Assembly: GCA_964388495.1 (NCBI GenBank)
Contig: CAYMAT010000021.1
Coordinates: 1 to 20,671, forward strand
Source of the DNA: CAYMAT01 sp964388495
GTDB lineage: Bacteria; Patescibacteriota; Gracilibacteria; Peribacterales; Peribacteraceae
Length of the DNA stretch: 20,671 bases
Direction: 5' to 3'
In this document: positions 7,639 through 15,487 of the stretch, piece by piece
Numbering within the stretch: the first letter of the stretch is position 1
How the letters are laid out: each line of letters starts with the position of its first letter
The notes under the pieces: generated by a model
What the model saw: only the letters and a program-made list of their open reading frames with translations
Told to the model about the DNA's origin: nothing
Databases searched by the model: none
Translations under genes and position numbers: made by a program

Positions 7639-8592
7639 GTGCGTTGCCTGCTCATCGGTAATTACGGCGTGACCAATGCGGGCGATGACGCCTTGCGGGA
7701 TTTTTTCCTCCAGGCGTTTCCGGGGGTGGAATGGCAGGTGCTTTCCACGATACCGGGGGAGGGGGTATTGCCGCGTTTACCAGCGGGGTTCGTGTCATTT
7801 TTCCGTACGCCGTGGTGGAAGACCGTCCGCGCCATCCGCAGAGCGGACGCCGTGGTTTTTGGCGGGGGCAGTCTTTTCACGGATGTGGAATCCGTCCGGG
7901 CGCCCGTGATCTGGGGCATACACGCCGCATGCGCCATTGCATGTGGTACGCCGGTGGTATTGGCTTTTCAGGGCATTGGCCCGCTGCAGAGCCGTCTATC
8001 GCGCATGATCACGCGGTGGGTGTTACGGCATGCCGCCTTTGTATCCGTCCGTGACGAGATGAGCCTGGCTGCCGCGGCGAAATGCGGGAGGCCAGATGTG
8101 GTACTGACTGCGGATCCGGCGGTGTTGTCGTTGTCCGGACGCGTTGCCGGGAAAAAGTCGGCTGTGGTACTCATCCCGCGGCCGCATCTTTCCCATGATT
8201 TTGTGGCGGCCATGGAGCGGCAGCACGCTTTGGACAGCACGTGTCCGGTGCGCATATTGCTGATGCAGGCCGGGGACCCGGCGGAACGGGAGATTGCCAG
8301 CCGCCTGCAGCACCTTATTCCCGGCAGCCAGATCCGTCCCGTACCGTCCCTGGCGGATGTGGCCCGGGAAATTGTGGATGCCGATCATGTGGTGTCTGCG
8401 CGGTATCACGGGGCTCTCACGGCTTTCATGATGGGGGCCTCCCTCACGGTCATCAGCCAGGGGGCGCATGACAAACTCCATGCACTCCAGGAATTCATCC
8501 GGGGCGGGGGAACGCCGGAGCAGCTGTTTTCCCGGGCGCGAGACGGGGTGCATGCACTCTCGCATTTCTTCTCTTCACTGAAGGGACGCTGA
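7639..8592 (+). CDS. csaB: Polysaccharide pyruvyl transferase, CsaB-like
   Basis: CsaB-family enzymes add pyruvyl groups to cell-surface polysaccharides, which in Gram-positive bacteria anchors S-layer proteins with SLH domains. The product is 317 aa from GTG at 7639. Family features are the N-terminal GNYGVTNAGDDA, DAVVFGGGSLFTDV, the central LAFQGIGPLQSRLSR, the segment VSVRDEMSLAAA, DPAVLSL, and the C-terminal DADHVVSARYHGALTAFMMG with SxRYHG. No signal peptide is seen, so it is probably cytoplasmic. The GTG lies 6 nt after a TATAAT box. Its 3' end overlaps the convergent TsaE-HD gene by 18 bp. The family is clear; the acceptor polymer is unknown. Confidence 0.88.
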   Translation: MRCLLIGNYGVTNAGDDALRDFFLQAFPGVEWQVLSTIPGEGVLPRLPAGFVSFFRTPWWKTVRAIRRADAVVFGGGSLFTDVESVRAPVIWGIHAACAIACGTPVVLAFQGIGPLQSRLSRMITRWVLRHAAFVSVRDEMSLAAAAKCGRPDVVLTADPAVLSLSGRVAGKKSAVVLIPRPHLSHDFVAAMERQHALDSTCPVRILLMQAGDPAEREIASRLQHLIPGSQIRPVPSLADVAREIVDADHVVSARYHGALTAFMMGASLTVISQGAHDKLHALQEFIRGGGTPEQLFSRARDGVHALSHFFSSLKGR

Positions 8593-9594
8593 AGACGGGG
8601 CACCATCCGGGAAAAGCAGGGCCTCGGTGGCGCGGGCATCGGCATCCCATTGCGCTGCCGCGGGGTTGGGACCGTATCTTTGAGAGAAGTCTGCAAAGCG
8701 CTCATCCAGTGTCACCCGCGTGTCTCCCATGGCGCGTTTATCGGCATAGAAGAGCAGAATCTGTTCCAGGGATGTGCGTGACGACATGGGGGCCATAGGG
8801 CCGTGCGTGGCCACGATGGCGGCAAGTTCCGGGTATCCCTGCTCGGTGAGGAATTGCGCGCAGGCGGTTTCGTGACGTAGGCCGGCATACCGTGCAGCCC
8901 ACTGTGCCCACGCGCGGACATCCGTGGGATTTTCCGTGAAGCCCTGCGGGTGGGCGCCCGGCCGGAAATCCACAAAACGGAGCAGGTCATGCACCTCGCC
9001 GCCGCGGACGAGCGCCTCCATGCGCACGGGGACGCCTTTTTCCAGGAAGATATTGCCCAGCCGCTTGGCGACGGTGGCAACCGCGTCACAATGATCACCC
9101 ACGTGCGGCGGCAGATGTGTTTCCTTGCGCCACTGCAGAATGTCCTGGCGCGAGGGCAGGGGAATATCGCGGAAAGACACTGTCACAGTGCGTTCTTCAC
9201 GCGTCTCCTCCTCAAACCCCACGTCTATCACCGGCACCCCGCGCAGGCTCTCTTCCGGCAGGCGGTCGCCCCACTCCAGGACCCGTATATCGGCATCGGC
9301 CGTGCTCTGCAGGAGTTCCGGCAGATCGGCGGTGGGGAGGCGGTAGCAATCGATGTGGATGAAGAGCCCCTTGGGCGTGCGGTAGCGCTGTTCCAAGGCA
9401 TAGGTGGGACTCGTGACCGTTTCGCGCACCTGTAAGCCCTCTGCCAACCCTTGGGTGAAGGTGGTCTTGCCGGCGCCCAGCTCCCCCCGCAGGACGATGG
9501 TCACAGGGAGCGTGAGAAGGGTATGGGCAAGCGCTTTTCCCGCTTCCTTCGTTTGGGCGGCAGAACGGGCCTTAAATATGCATTTGTCATACAT
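8575..9594 (-). CDS. tsaE: TsaE (tRNA t6A ATPase) fused to an HD-domain phosphohydrolase
   Basis: The product is 339 aa from ATG at 9594; a TTG at 9609 is possible. Residues 1-145 are TsaE, the ATPase that works with TsaB/TsaD in making t6A37 in tRNA: Walker A GELGAGKTT (37-45), TSPTYALEQRY, IHIDCYRL and VLEWGDRLPE. Normal TsaE is about 150 aa. The remaining residues form an HD domain with apparently complete metal ligands: H164/H168 region (HVGDHCDAV), H202-D203 (VHDLLRF), H241 (LRHETACAQFL), H264 (VATHGPM) and D285 (YADKR). This resembles YqeK-type or other small nucleotide phosphohydrolases. The two parts share one frame without interruption. It is divergent from the M23 gene, with 47 bp between the start codons. 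Confidence 0.85.
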   Translation of the reverse strand: MYDKCIFKARSAAQTKEAGKALAHTLLTLPVTIVLRGELGAGKTTFTQGLAEGLQVRETVTSPTYALEQRYRTPKGLFIHIDCYRLPTADLPELLQSTADADIRVLEWGDRLPEESLRGVPVIDVGFEEETREERTVTVSFRDIPLPSRQDILQWRKETHLPPHVGDHCDAVATVAKRLGNIFLEKGVPVRMEALVRGGEVHDLLRFVDFRPGAHPQGFTENPTDVRAWAQWAARYAGLRHETACAQFLTEQGYPELAAIVATHGPMAPMSSRTSLEQILLFYADKRAMGDTRVTLDERFADFSQRYGPNPAAAQWDADARATEALLFPDGAPSSASLQ

Positions 9595-9608
9595 TGTCAA
9601 ACTTGTCA
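9584..9608. repeat. Three TTGTCA direct repeats in the divergent promoter region
   Basis: TTGTCA occurs at 9584, 9594 and 9603, about one helical turn apart. The middle copy is the -35 box of the M23 gene, and the array covers the tsaE start codon. Such phasing suits cooperative binding of a regulator, but no protein can be named. Confidence 0.5.
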
Positions 9609-9622
9609 AAAAATGTTATAAT
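9594..9622 (+). promoter_or_regulatory. Strong sigma70-type promoter of the M23 peptidase gene
   Basis: -35 TTGTCA (9594-9599), 17-bp spacer, -10 TATAAT (9617-9622). The ATG at 9642 lies 19 nt after the -10 box, giving a leader of about 13 nt without a Shine-Dalgarno sequence. Confidence 0.75.
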
Positions 9623-9641
9623 TTCAGTAACACCAAAACCT

Positions 9642-11075
9642 ATGACTAGTGTATCGAAACGTCGCACCGGCTTCACCGTCAGTTCGTTGTACAGGCGCAC
9701 GCACGAGCGCCTCCTGGATTACATGAGCGAGCGCGCCACATTCTGGATTGCGGCGCTGTCTGTTTTGGCGTTCGTGACGGGAAACATGGTGGGGCAGAAC
9801 GGTTGGCACGTGTTCTGGAAATCCGTGCTGGGAGAGGGGAGTGAGGCGAGCATCGTCTTTACGGGAACCGTCACGCCCATCGAACTCGTACCGGATTTTG
9901 GCAAGTGGGCTGCGTACGGCGGAGACCCCCGCGTGGATACCTTCCGCCAGGTCCCGCGTGACGCACTGGTGCCGCTGCCCGCCTACACGCTGGGTTCCAG
10001 TGAGTCCTCGCTGGAACAGCGCATCTATGCCGTGAAGTTCCTGGGGACCTATGACACCGGACGCGGCGAGGGGAGTCACCCGGGCGTGGATATCGATACC
10101 CCCGTGGGCACGCCCATCCGTTCCATCGCCAACGGCGTGGTCCAGACTGTGGGCAATGACCAGTACGGCTTTGGCATCTACGTGGTCGTCAAGCACCCCA
10201 ACGTTCCGGATAGCGCCAACCCCGGCAAGACGCAGTCGATCTATTCCGTGTACGCCCACCTGTCTGCGGCAGGCGTTGTAGAGGGGCAAATGGTGCAGAA
10301 GGGTGAACAGATCGCTCTCTCCGGAAAGACCGGCGATGCCACGGGGCCGCACCTCCACTTCCAGGTGGATAAGGATACCGCTCCCTGGCACCCCTACTGG
10401 CCGTTTACCAGCGCGGAGGCGCGTGCTGCTGGGGAAAGCGTGGGGCAGGCGGTCAACAGCGGACTGCACCGCGAGCGCGGTCTGGAGTACACCGTGGATC
10501 CCATGGTTTTCGTCCAGGCATACGTCAACGGAGCCCCGGTGACCGTCGCCGCTCATTCATCGTCCTCGTCTGCTGTACCTAGCAAAAATTTGAAAAACAC
10601 CATTGCTGACCGCCGCTCCGCGCGCCTGGCCAGACTGACCGTCAACGGCACCACCCTGATTGCCTATACGGAGGAAGCACCGGTTGCCCCTATTCCGAGC
10701 CATTCGGCTGCCTCCGCAGAATCGTCGTCTTCCGATGCGTCGGTATCAAGCGAGGTTCCCGCTACCCGGGTGCAGGATGTATCGACAGTCCGTATCGAAA
10801 TGAATGATTCCCGCACGCGCGAGCGTGAGTGGAAATCCGTGACCCTCATCCTGGTGGACGATAACGGCGACGCCATCAAAAATCCCGCTCCGGGCCGCAA
10901 GATGGCCCTGCGCCCGGCATTCGGTAAGGCGGAAATCAAACCCTCCGCCTTCAGTACGGGTGACTTCGTGAACGGCCGGCTCACGGTGCAGGTTCTCCCG
11001 CAGGGCAGTCAGACGCTGGTGCTGGAAGTGGTTCCGTTTGGCGTGCTGAGCAAGCCTATGAAAATGGAGAGGTAA
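9642..11075 (+). CDS. M23-family (LytM-type) peptidase, membrane-anchored
   Basis: M23 enzymes cleave peptidoglycan cross-bridges. The product is 477 aa from ATG at 9642, which fits the promoter; the frame extends upstream to 9594 but lies across the promoter. A basic N-terminus is followed by one membrane segment around residues 33-52 (FWIAALSVLAFVTGNMV). The LytM domain has a complete zinc site: H146 and D150 (HPGVDID), H206 in YAHL and H237/H239 in HLHF. The C-terminal 200 residues contain Ser/Ala-rich linkers (around AHSSSSSAVPS and SAASAESSSSDASVSSEV) and a beta-rich end (VTLILVDDNGDA). All ligands are intact, so it is likely an active hydrolase at the outer face of the membrane, used in cell-wall remodelling or division. 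Confidence 0.9.
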   Translation: MTSVSKRRTGFTVSSLYRRTHERLLDYMSERATFWIAALSVLAFVTGNMVGQNGWHVFWKSVLGEGSEASIVFTGTVTPIELVPDFGKWAAYGGDPRVDTFRQVPRDALVPLPAYTLGSSESSLEQRIYAVKFLGTYDTGRGEGSHPGVDIDTPVGTPIRSIANGVVQTVGNDQYGFGIYVVVKHPNVPDSANPGKTQSIYSVYAHLSAAGVVEGQMVQKGEQIALSGKTGDATGPHLHFQVDKDTAPWHPYWPFTSAEARAAGESVGQAVNSGLHRERGLEYTVDPMVFVQAYVNGAPVTVAAHSSSSSAVPSKNLKNTIADRRSARLARLTVNGTTLIAYTEEAPVAPIPSHSAASAESSSSDASVSSEVPATRVQDVSTVRIEMNDSRTREREWKSVTLILVDDNGDAIKNPAPGRKMALRPAFGKAEIKPSAFSTGDFVNGRLTVQVLPQGSQTLVLEVVPFGVLSKPMKMER

Positions 11076-11148
11076 ATGAAAAGATGAAAGAGGAAAACGG
11101 AAAGTTGTTTCTATCACGATTTTTCCACTATCCGTTTTCAGTTTTTCA
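11076..11148. terminator. Imperfect hairpin between convergent genes
   Basis: GAAAACGGA (11093-11101) pairs with TCCGTTTTC (11131-11139). Flanking GAAAA-rich and TTTTTC-rich stretches extend the pairing imperfectly. It lies directly after the M23 stop and overlaps the stop codon of the convergent NIF3-like gene, so it could terminate in both directions. Confidence 0.5.
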
Positions 11149-11452
11149 CTTCTACGATCACATACGCCGGTTCTTCATACGGATGGACTTTTTTGACTGC
11201 TGTCATGACAGCATGGGGATCGATACCCGCGGGGACAAGGACTTCGATGCGTTCTTCGGCCACTTCTTCGATAATATTTTCTTTTCCGATGAATGGTTTG
11301 GCGCCTTTCAGTGCCCGGAAACGTCCAGTGCCGCGAGTGCTGAAGGAGCAACTGTCGTAGTGGCCCAGCTTTCCCGCACCCGCGCTTGCCAGCGCCTGCC
11401 GCACGGCATCTGCATGCGTGACGGGGGCGTAGACAATGAGCAGGTGAGCCAT
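11138..11452 (-). CDS. NIF3/YqfO PII-like domain protein, standalone
   Basis: A 104-residue protein matching the CutA/PII-like insert domain of NIF3-family proteins such as YqfO. It begins with a beta strand (HLLIVYAPV), has the conserved GHYDSCSFSTRGTGRFRA loop and KPFIG, then ERIEVLVP and the C-terminal HPYEEPAYVIVEV. In full NIF3 proteins this domain is inserted in the metal-binding fold; here it stands alone, as in other short homologues of unknown function. The ATG at 11452 lies one base after the stop of the WecA-like gene, so the two are co-transcribed and probably coupled. No metal-binding catalytic core is present, so a regulatory or ligand-sensing role is more plausible than an enzyme. 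Confidence 0.8.
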   Translation of the reverse strand: MAHLLIVYAPVTHADAVRQALASAGAGKLGHYDSCSFSTRGTGRFRALKGAKPFIGKENIIEEVAEERIEVLVPAGIDPHAVMTAVKKVHPYEEPAYVIVEVKN

Positions 11453-11453
11453 G

Positions 11454-12482
11454 TCAGCGTGCGGAAGAGCGCGTGTAGAGGTTGAGCCCCAGCATGATCA
11501 GGATGAGGAGGGCGGCAGCAGCCAGCTTTTCCCACGTGCTCAGGAAGAGCGCCGTCACACCAAACGCCGTTCCCAGCAGCGCATTGAGCGCGATCACCTG
11601 CCTTTGTGACCAGCCCAGTGTGAGCAGGCGGTGATGCAGGTGCTGGTCCACGCGGTTGCCGCGCGTGAGCGATTCCCCCCGGGCAATGCGCCGGATAATC
11701 ACAAACACGGCGTCCGTGAGGGGCACGCCCAACACCAGAAACGCCGTCGCCACCTTGCCGCCGGAGGCGATGGTGAGGATGCCGATCATGAGGCCGAAGA
11801 ACATGGCGCCGCTGTCCCCCAGCACCACGCGGGGCGGGGGAATGTCAAAGACAAAGCTCCCCAGGGCGATGGCGGCCAGGACAAACGATGCCAATGCCAG
11901 ATCGGGCTGCTGCACGCGGTCACTGAGGGAAAGGCAACCGATGACCGTGAAGGCGATGGTGCTGAGCAGTGTGACCTGTCCCGGAACGCCGTCAAACCAG
12001 TTGAGGGCGTTGATGGCCATGCCCAGCCACACAATAGTGAACACGGCACTGACGATCATGGGCATTCCCGCCAGCAGATGAATGCTGGTATCGGTCCCCA
12101 AAAAGGAACCCGGAAGCGGGTTGGTGATGGCGGTGATGCGGACGCCCGCGGCAATCAGAATGATCGCCACAAGACCGTGCACGGTAAGGCGAAGCAGGGG
12201 GTGGAGGGGGTGACGGTCATCGGCGAAGCTCACCAGAGCCAGGAGCGCAATAGCTTCAAAAATGGCTTCCCAATGCGTAGAAAAAGGAATCCATGGCAGG
12301 AAAAAACAAAAAACGATCACTCCCAGGATGCCGCTGGGGTAGGGGAGTGGTGCGCGCGTGAGTCCGTACCGGGTAGGGAAGTCGAGCAGTTTCCATCGCG
12401 GAAAAACGCGCAATGCCAGCAGGTGCAGGGACACTGTCAGCACAAACGCGAGCAGGGGAGTGCTTGGGAGGGGAGTGGGCAC
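11454..12482 (-). CDS. WecA/TagO-like undecaprenyl-phosphate glycosyl-1-phosphate transferase
   Basis: This family (with MraY) moves a sugar-1-phosphate from a UDP-sugar to undecaprenyl phosphate, starting a lipid-linked glycan. The product is 342 aa from GTG at 12482; a TTG at 12506 would give 350. The GTG is preferred because a -10 box lies 6 nt upstream. About ten hydrophobic helices are visible. Motifs are FADDR (D88, D89), NALNWFDGVPG (N158, N161, D164), LGDSGAMFFG (GDSG 222-225) and HLHHRL (281-284). The HxHH loop points to WecA/TagO rather than MraY. It is followed by the NIF3/PII-like gene. Probably starts a surface glycan; the sugar is unknown. Confidence 0.88.
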   Translation of the reverse strand: MPTPLPSTPLLAFVLTVSLHLLALRVFPRWKLLDFPTRYGLTRAPLPYPSGILGVIVFCFFLPWIPFSTHWEAIFEAIALLALVSFADDRHPLHPLLRLTVHGLVAIILIAAGVRITAITNPLPGSFLGTDTSIHLLAGMPMIVSAVFTIVWLGMAINALNWFDGVPGQVTLLSTIAFTVIGCLSLSDRVQQPDLALASFVLAAIALGSFVFDIPPPRVVLGDSGAMFFGLMIGILTIASGGKVATAFLVLGVPLTDAVFVIIRRIARGESLTRGNRVDQHLHHRLLTLGWSQRQVIALNALLGTAFGVTALFLSTWEKLAAAALLILIMLGLNLYTRSSAR

Positions 12483-12488
12483 GGTGCA

Positions 12489-12494
12489 AGTGTA
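12489..12494 (-). promoter_or_regulatory. Extended -10 box giving a leaderless wecA-like mRNA
   Basis: On the minus strand TACACT is preceded by TGG (extended -10) and followed by 6 nt and GTG at 12482. No -35 at optimal spacing; TTGAAT lies 19 bp upstream. Confidence 0.55.
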
Positions 12495-12552
12495 CCAGTG
12501 GGACAAGTTCAGGATTCAAAAGCCAAAGTGTTGAGGGTGGAGGCGGGACTGC

Positions 12553-12581
12553 TTGGCTTCTGAAGCCTGAATCCTTATTCT
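12553..12581 (+). promoter_or_regulatory. Sigma70-type promoter of pgk with leaderless start
   Basis: -35 TTGGCT (12553-12558), 17-bp spacer, -10 TATTCT (12576-12581), 6 nt, then ATG at 12588. Part of this region (CCTGAATCC) is an imperfect inverted copy of 12507-12525 (TTCAGGATTC), so the divergent promoters of wecA and pgk share symmetric sequence. Confidence 0.7.
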
Positions 12582-12587
12582 CTTGCT

Positions 12588-13787
12588 ATGCCCACCTCTC
12601 TCCCCACACTGGACAAAGCCAATCTTGATGGCAAAAAAGTTCTTCTGCGCGCCGGTTTTGACGTCGCCATGGAAGACGGAAAGGTTATGGATACCGAACG
12701 CATTGAAGCGCTCATTCCCACCATGCAGTACATTTTGGGGAAGAACGCCTCGCTCATCATCATCAGTCACCAGGGTCGCCCCAAGGGCAAGCGGCTTCCG
12801 GAGTTCAGTCAAAAGCCCATTACGCCCATTCTGGAAAAACTCCTGGGACGCAGCGTGACCTTTGTGGACGAATGCGTGGGGGTAAAGGCGGAGGCAGCGG
12901 TGGCCGCGCTCAAACCTGGCCAGGTCCTGTTTTTGGAAAATCTGCGCTACGAGCCCGGTGAGGAGGGGAACGATGAGGTCTTTGGGAAATCGCTCAGCAA
13001 ACTGGGCGATGTGTACGTGAACGATGCGTTCACCAACTGCCACCGCACGCATGCCAGTATGGTGCAGATCCCCAAGTATCTGCCGTCGTACATGGGTCTG
13101 CAGCTGCAGAGGGAAGTGGAAGAGCTGTCCCGGGTGGTGGACGATCCCAAGCGCCCGCTGGTATTGATCGTGAGCGGGGCCAAGATGGAAACCAAAGTTC
13201 CCGTGATTGAGCAGTTTTTGGACAAGGGTGACGACATTTTGCTGGGCGGATGCATTGCCAACACCTTCATTGCCGCGCGCGGCTTGGATATGGGTAAATC
13301 CAAATACGAAAAGGAATGGGTAGAGCGCGCCCAGAACATGATGCTGGAGGCGGAAAAGACGGACAAAGCGGATATCCACGTGCCGCGGGACGCCGTGGTT
13401 GCCAGTGCGCCGGAAGCGGGTGTGGAAGTCTTGGGCGTTCCCGTGGAGAGTATCCAGGGGGACATGGCGATGTTCGATATCGGGCCCGTCACCACGGAGC
13501 GGTACATCAAGGCCATTGAGAAAGCCGGAATGGTAGTCTGGAACGGTCCCATCGGCTTCTATGAGGTGGAGGAGTTTGCCGGTGCCACCAAAAAGATCGC
13601 ACAGGCGGTGGCTGCGGCAACTGCACGCGGGGCCATCACCATCATCGGTGGCGGAGACACCATCGATTTCCATGTCCGCTACGGCCTGCCGCTTTCGGCA
13701 TACACCTTTGTCAGCACGGGCGGGGGGGCAATGCTGGAATTCATCGGCGGAAAGAAACTGCCGGCAATAGAGGCTTTGCGAAGTTGA
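12588..13787 (+). CDS. pgk: Phosphoglycerate kinase, divergent
   Basis: Makes ATP and 3-phosphoglycerate from 1,3-bisphosphoglycerate and ADP in the cytosol. The product is 399 aa, the normal length. Recognisable landmarks are SHQGRPKG, ENLRYEPGEE, NDAFTNCHRTHAS, SGAKMETK, MFDIGPVT, VWNGPIGFYE, GGGDT and STGGGAMLEF. Arg21 and Arg38 are kept (VLLR21, TER38), as are both Lys of the AKxxxK element. The N-terminal motif that is usually RxDFNVP reads RAGFDVA: Asp23 is replaced by Gly and Asn25 by Asp, both in the 3-PG binding region. The remaining motifs argue for an active enzyme with an altered substrate site. It has its own leaderless promoter and a downstream hairpin terminator. Confidence 0.95.
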   Translation: MPTSLPTLDKANLDGKKVLLRAGFDVAMEDGKVMDTERIEALIPTMQYILGKNASLIIISHQGRPKGKRLPEFSQKPITPILEKLLGRSVTFVDECVGVKAEAAVAALKPGQVLFLENLRYEPGEEGNDEVFGKSLSKLGDVYVNDAFTNCHRTHASMVQIPKYLPSYMGLQLQREVEELSRVVDDPKRPLVLIVSGAKMETKVPVIEQFLDKGDDILLGGCIANTFIAARGLDMGKSKYEKEWVERAQNMMLEAEKTDKADIHVPRDAVVASAPEAGVEVLGVPVESIQGDMAMFDIGPVTTERYIKAIEKAGMVVWNGPIGFYEVEEFAGATKKIAQAVAAATARGAITIIGGGDTIDFHVRYGLPLSAYTFVSTGGGAMLEFIGGKKLPAIEALRS

Positions 13788-13842
13788 AAACTGATAATTG
13801 AAAGTTTTTTTCCTCAACTTTCCACTTTCAGTTTTCAATTTT
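13784..13842 (+). terminator. Intrinsic terminator after pgk
   Basis: TTGAAAACTGA (13784-13794) pairs perfectly with TCAGTTTTCAA (13828-13838). Inside it GAAAGTT (13800-13806) pairs with AACTTTC (13816-13822). A T-rich stretch follows. The stem begins at the pgk stop codon. Confidence 0.75.
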
Positions 13843-13861
13843 ATTTGCACAGTTTCCTTTA

Positions 13862-13890
13862 TTGAACTGCGAGCCGTAATCCCGGATACT
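13862..13890 (+). promoter_or_regulatory. Sigma70-type promoter with leaderless start
   Basis: -35 TTGAAC (13862-13867), 17-bp spacer, -10 GATACT (13885-13890), 7 nt, then GTG at 13898. Confidence 0.7.
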
Positions 13891-13897
13891 TTCCTCC

Positions 13898-15487
13898 GTG
13901 CCTGAACAGGGGTCGTCGCTCACCGTGCTTTTCCGTGGACCCGAGGAGTCCTGGAATTCCTTTGCGCGGCGCATCAGGGAGACACCGGGGGAGATGGTGG
14001 TGGTGCTGAGCAGTCCGGATAACACCTTTTTGCTGCACGATGACGAGCGCGAACACTTCCTGGAGGACTGTGCCAAGGTCCGGTACCGCCTGAAACTGGC
14101 CAGCAAGGAGCCCAGCATCATCCGCCCGGCGCGCAAGCGGGGGATACAGGTGTACAACCGCACACGTGAGCTGCGTGACGCGCTCAGGAATCACCCGCAG
14201 CAGAATGAGGCCCTGCGGGCCTTTTCCCCCAGCCTGTGGCGCCAGCACTGGCGTTCCCGGCTCCAGCGGGTGGGTCTCTTGAGTGTTCCTAAAATCCGCA
14301 TCTGGGTTCTGATGAGCACCAGTGTCCTTTTGTTCGCTTTTGTGTTTTTCCGCCTGCTGCCGTCTGCGGAAGTGCGCATTTGGGCGCGTTCGGAGGTGAT
14401 TTCGCACACCATGAACGTGCTGTTGGCGCAGAGCGGCGCGGTGTTACCCCGGCAGTATGCGCGCGTGATGCCGCTCACCATGCTGACCGTCACCGTGCGC
14501 AAATCCATCACCTTTGACGATATCAGCACGGAATTCACGGGGACCGATGCCACGGTGCCCATGACCATCGTCAACAACGCGGCCGAGGAATATTCCTTCC
14601 GCAAAGGGACGCGCGTCACCAACCAGGCCGGTATGGTGTTCCGTCTGCAGAAGGAGGTCTCAGTTCCGGCCAAAGGGGAGACCACGGTCAAAGCCAAAGC
14701 CGATCATCTGGACATGTACGACAAGGTGATAGGAGACCGCGGCAACGTGCCGGCCAATTTGCAGTGGGAGATTCCGGGCTTGAGTCCGGAGGAGCGCAAG
14801 CTGGTGTTTGCCAAGAACATCAAGAGCGGCACGGGCGGTACCACGTCCCAGCGCTCTGTCCTGCAGGCGCAGGATCTGGAGATAGGCAAAAAGCGCCTCA
14901 TGCAGGAGCTGCTGGTGAATGCCAAGCAGATGGTGGAGGAGGAGCGCCAGCTCAGGAACGCCACGGATCCGCACATCGATCTGGAGTTGCTGGCCAAAGA
15001 CGACGTGATCGCGCAGACGTATTCCGGCTTTGTGCTGCCCACGCAGTTCATCGGGCAGCCGGTCATGTCGGTCCCCATTGAAGGACAACTCACCTACTCC
15101 GTCCCCGCCTACGACCTGGCCATGTTCCAGGAGAACTACAGCCGCGAGCTTTTGGCCAGGACAGGGGAGGGCAAGCGCCTGGTGCCGGAGACCGTGCACG
15201 TGGACCCGGACCGCGTGATTATTATTGAATACGACGACAATCATCAGTGGATCAAGGTGACGGCGGACGTGGTGGGTACCGAGAATTTTGAGCTGGATCC
15301 TCTCACTCCCACAGGGGCCCGGTTCGGTAAAAAAGTGCGCGACGCCATCGCGGGCCTCTCCGTCTCCGACGCCCAGCGCATCATCCGCAACTTTCCGGAG
15401 GTGGACCGCGTGGATATCCGGATGTGGCCGCCCTGGAACACCGTCATCCCGCCCATTCCCAGCAGTATCAGCATCGTGCCCCAATGA
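13898..15487 (+). CDS. Baseplate-J-like membrane protein
   Basis: The product is 529 aa from GTG at 13898. The N-terminal 130 residues are soluble and probably cytoplasmic. One membrane segment lies at about 133-155 (KIRIWVLMSTSVLLFAFVFF). The outer part resembles the baseplate J/gp47 domain: NNAAEEYSFRKGTRV, GMVFRLQKEVSVPAKGE, ADHLDMYDKVIGDRGNVPAN and WEIPGL. In phages and contractile systems gp47-like proteins are baseplate wedges, but in Patescibacteria such proteins occur as single membrane-anchored proteins of unknown role, and no tail genes are present here. The C-terminus has an ISGLSV-like assembly motif (DAIAGLSVSDAQRIIRNFPEVDRVDIRMWPPW). The next gene begins within its stop codon (ATGA overlap). 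Confidence 0.7.
   Translation: MPEQGSSLTVLFRGPEESWNSFARRIRETPGEMVVVLSSPDNTFLLHDDEREHFLEDCAKVRYRLKLASKEPSIIRPARKRGIQVYNRTRELRDALRNHPQQNEALRAFSPSLWRQHWRSRLQRVGLLSVPKIRIWVLMSTSVLLFAFVFFRLLPSAEVRIWARSEVISHTMNVLLAQSGAVLPRQYARVMPLTMLTVTVRKSITFDDISTEFTGTDATVPMTIVNNAAEEYSFRKGTRVTNQAGMVFRLQKEVSVPAKGETTVKAKADHLDMYDKVIGDRGNVPANLQWEIPGLSPEERKLVFAKNIKSGTGGTTSQRSVLQAQDLEIGKKRLMQELLVNAKQMVEEERQLRNATDPHIDLELLAKDDVIAQTYSGFVLPTQFIGQPVMSVPIEGQLTYSVPAYDLAMFQENYSRELLARTGEGKRLVPETVHVDPDRVIIIEYDDNHQWIKVTADVVGTENFELDPLTPTGARFGKKVRDAIAGLSVSDAQRIIRNFPEVDRVDIRMWPPWNTVIPPIPSSISIVPQ

Noticed and set aside
12516..13850. A 444-codon open frame on the minus strand
   Set aside because: Antisense to pgk, with no recognisable protein features.
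13898..15487. Prophage or contractile injection system
   Set aside because: Only the single J-like domain is present; there are no sheath, tube, spike or capsid genes in the window.
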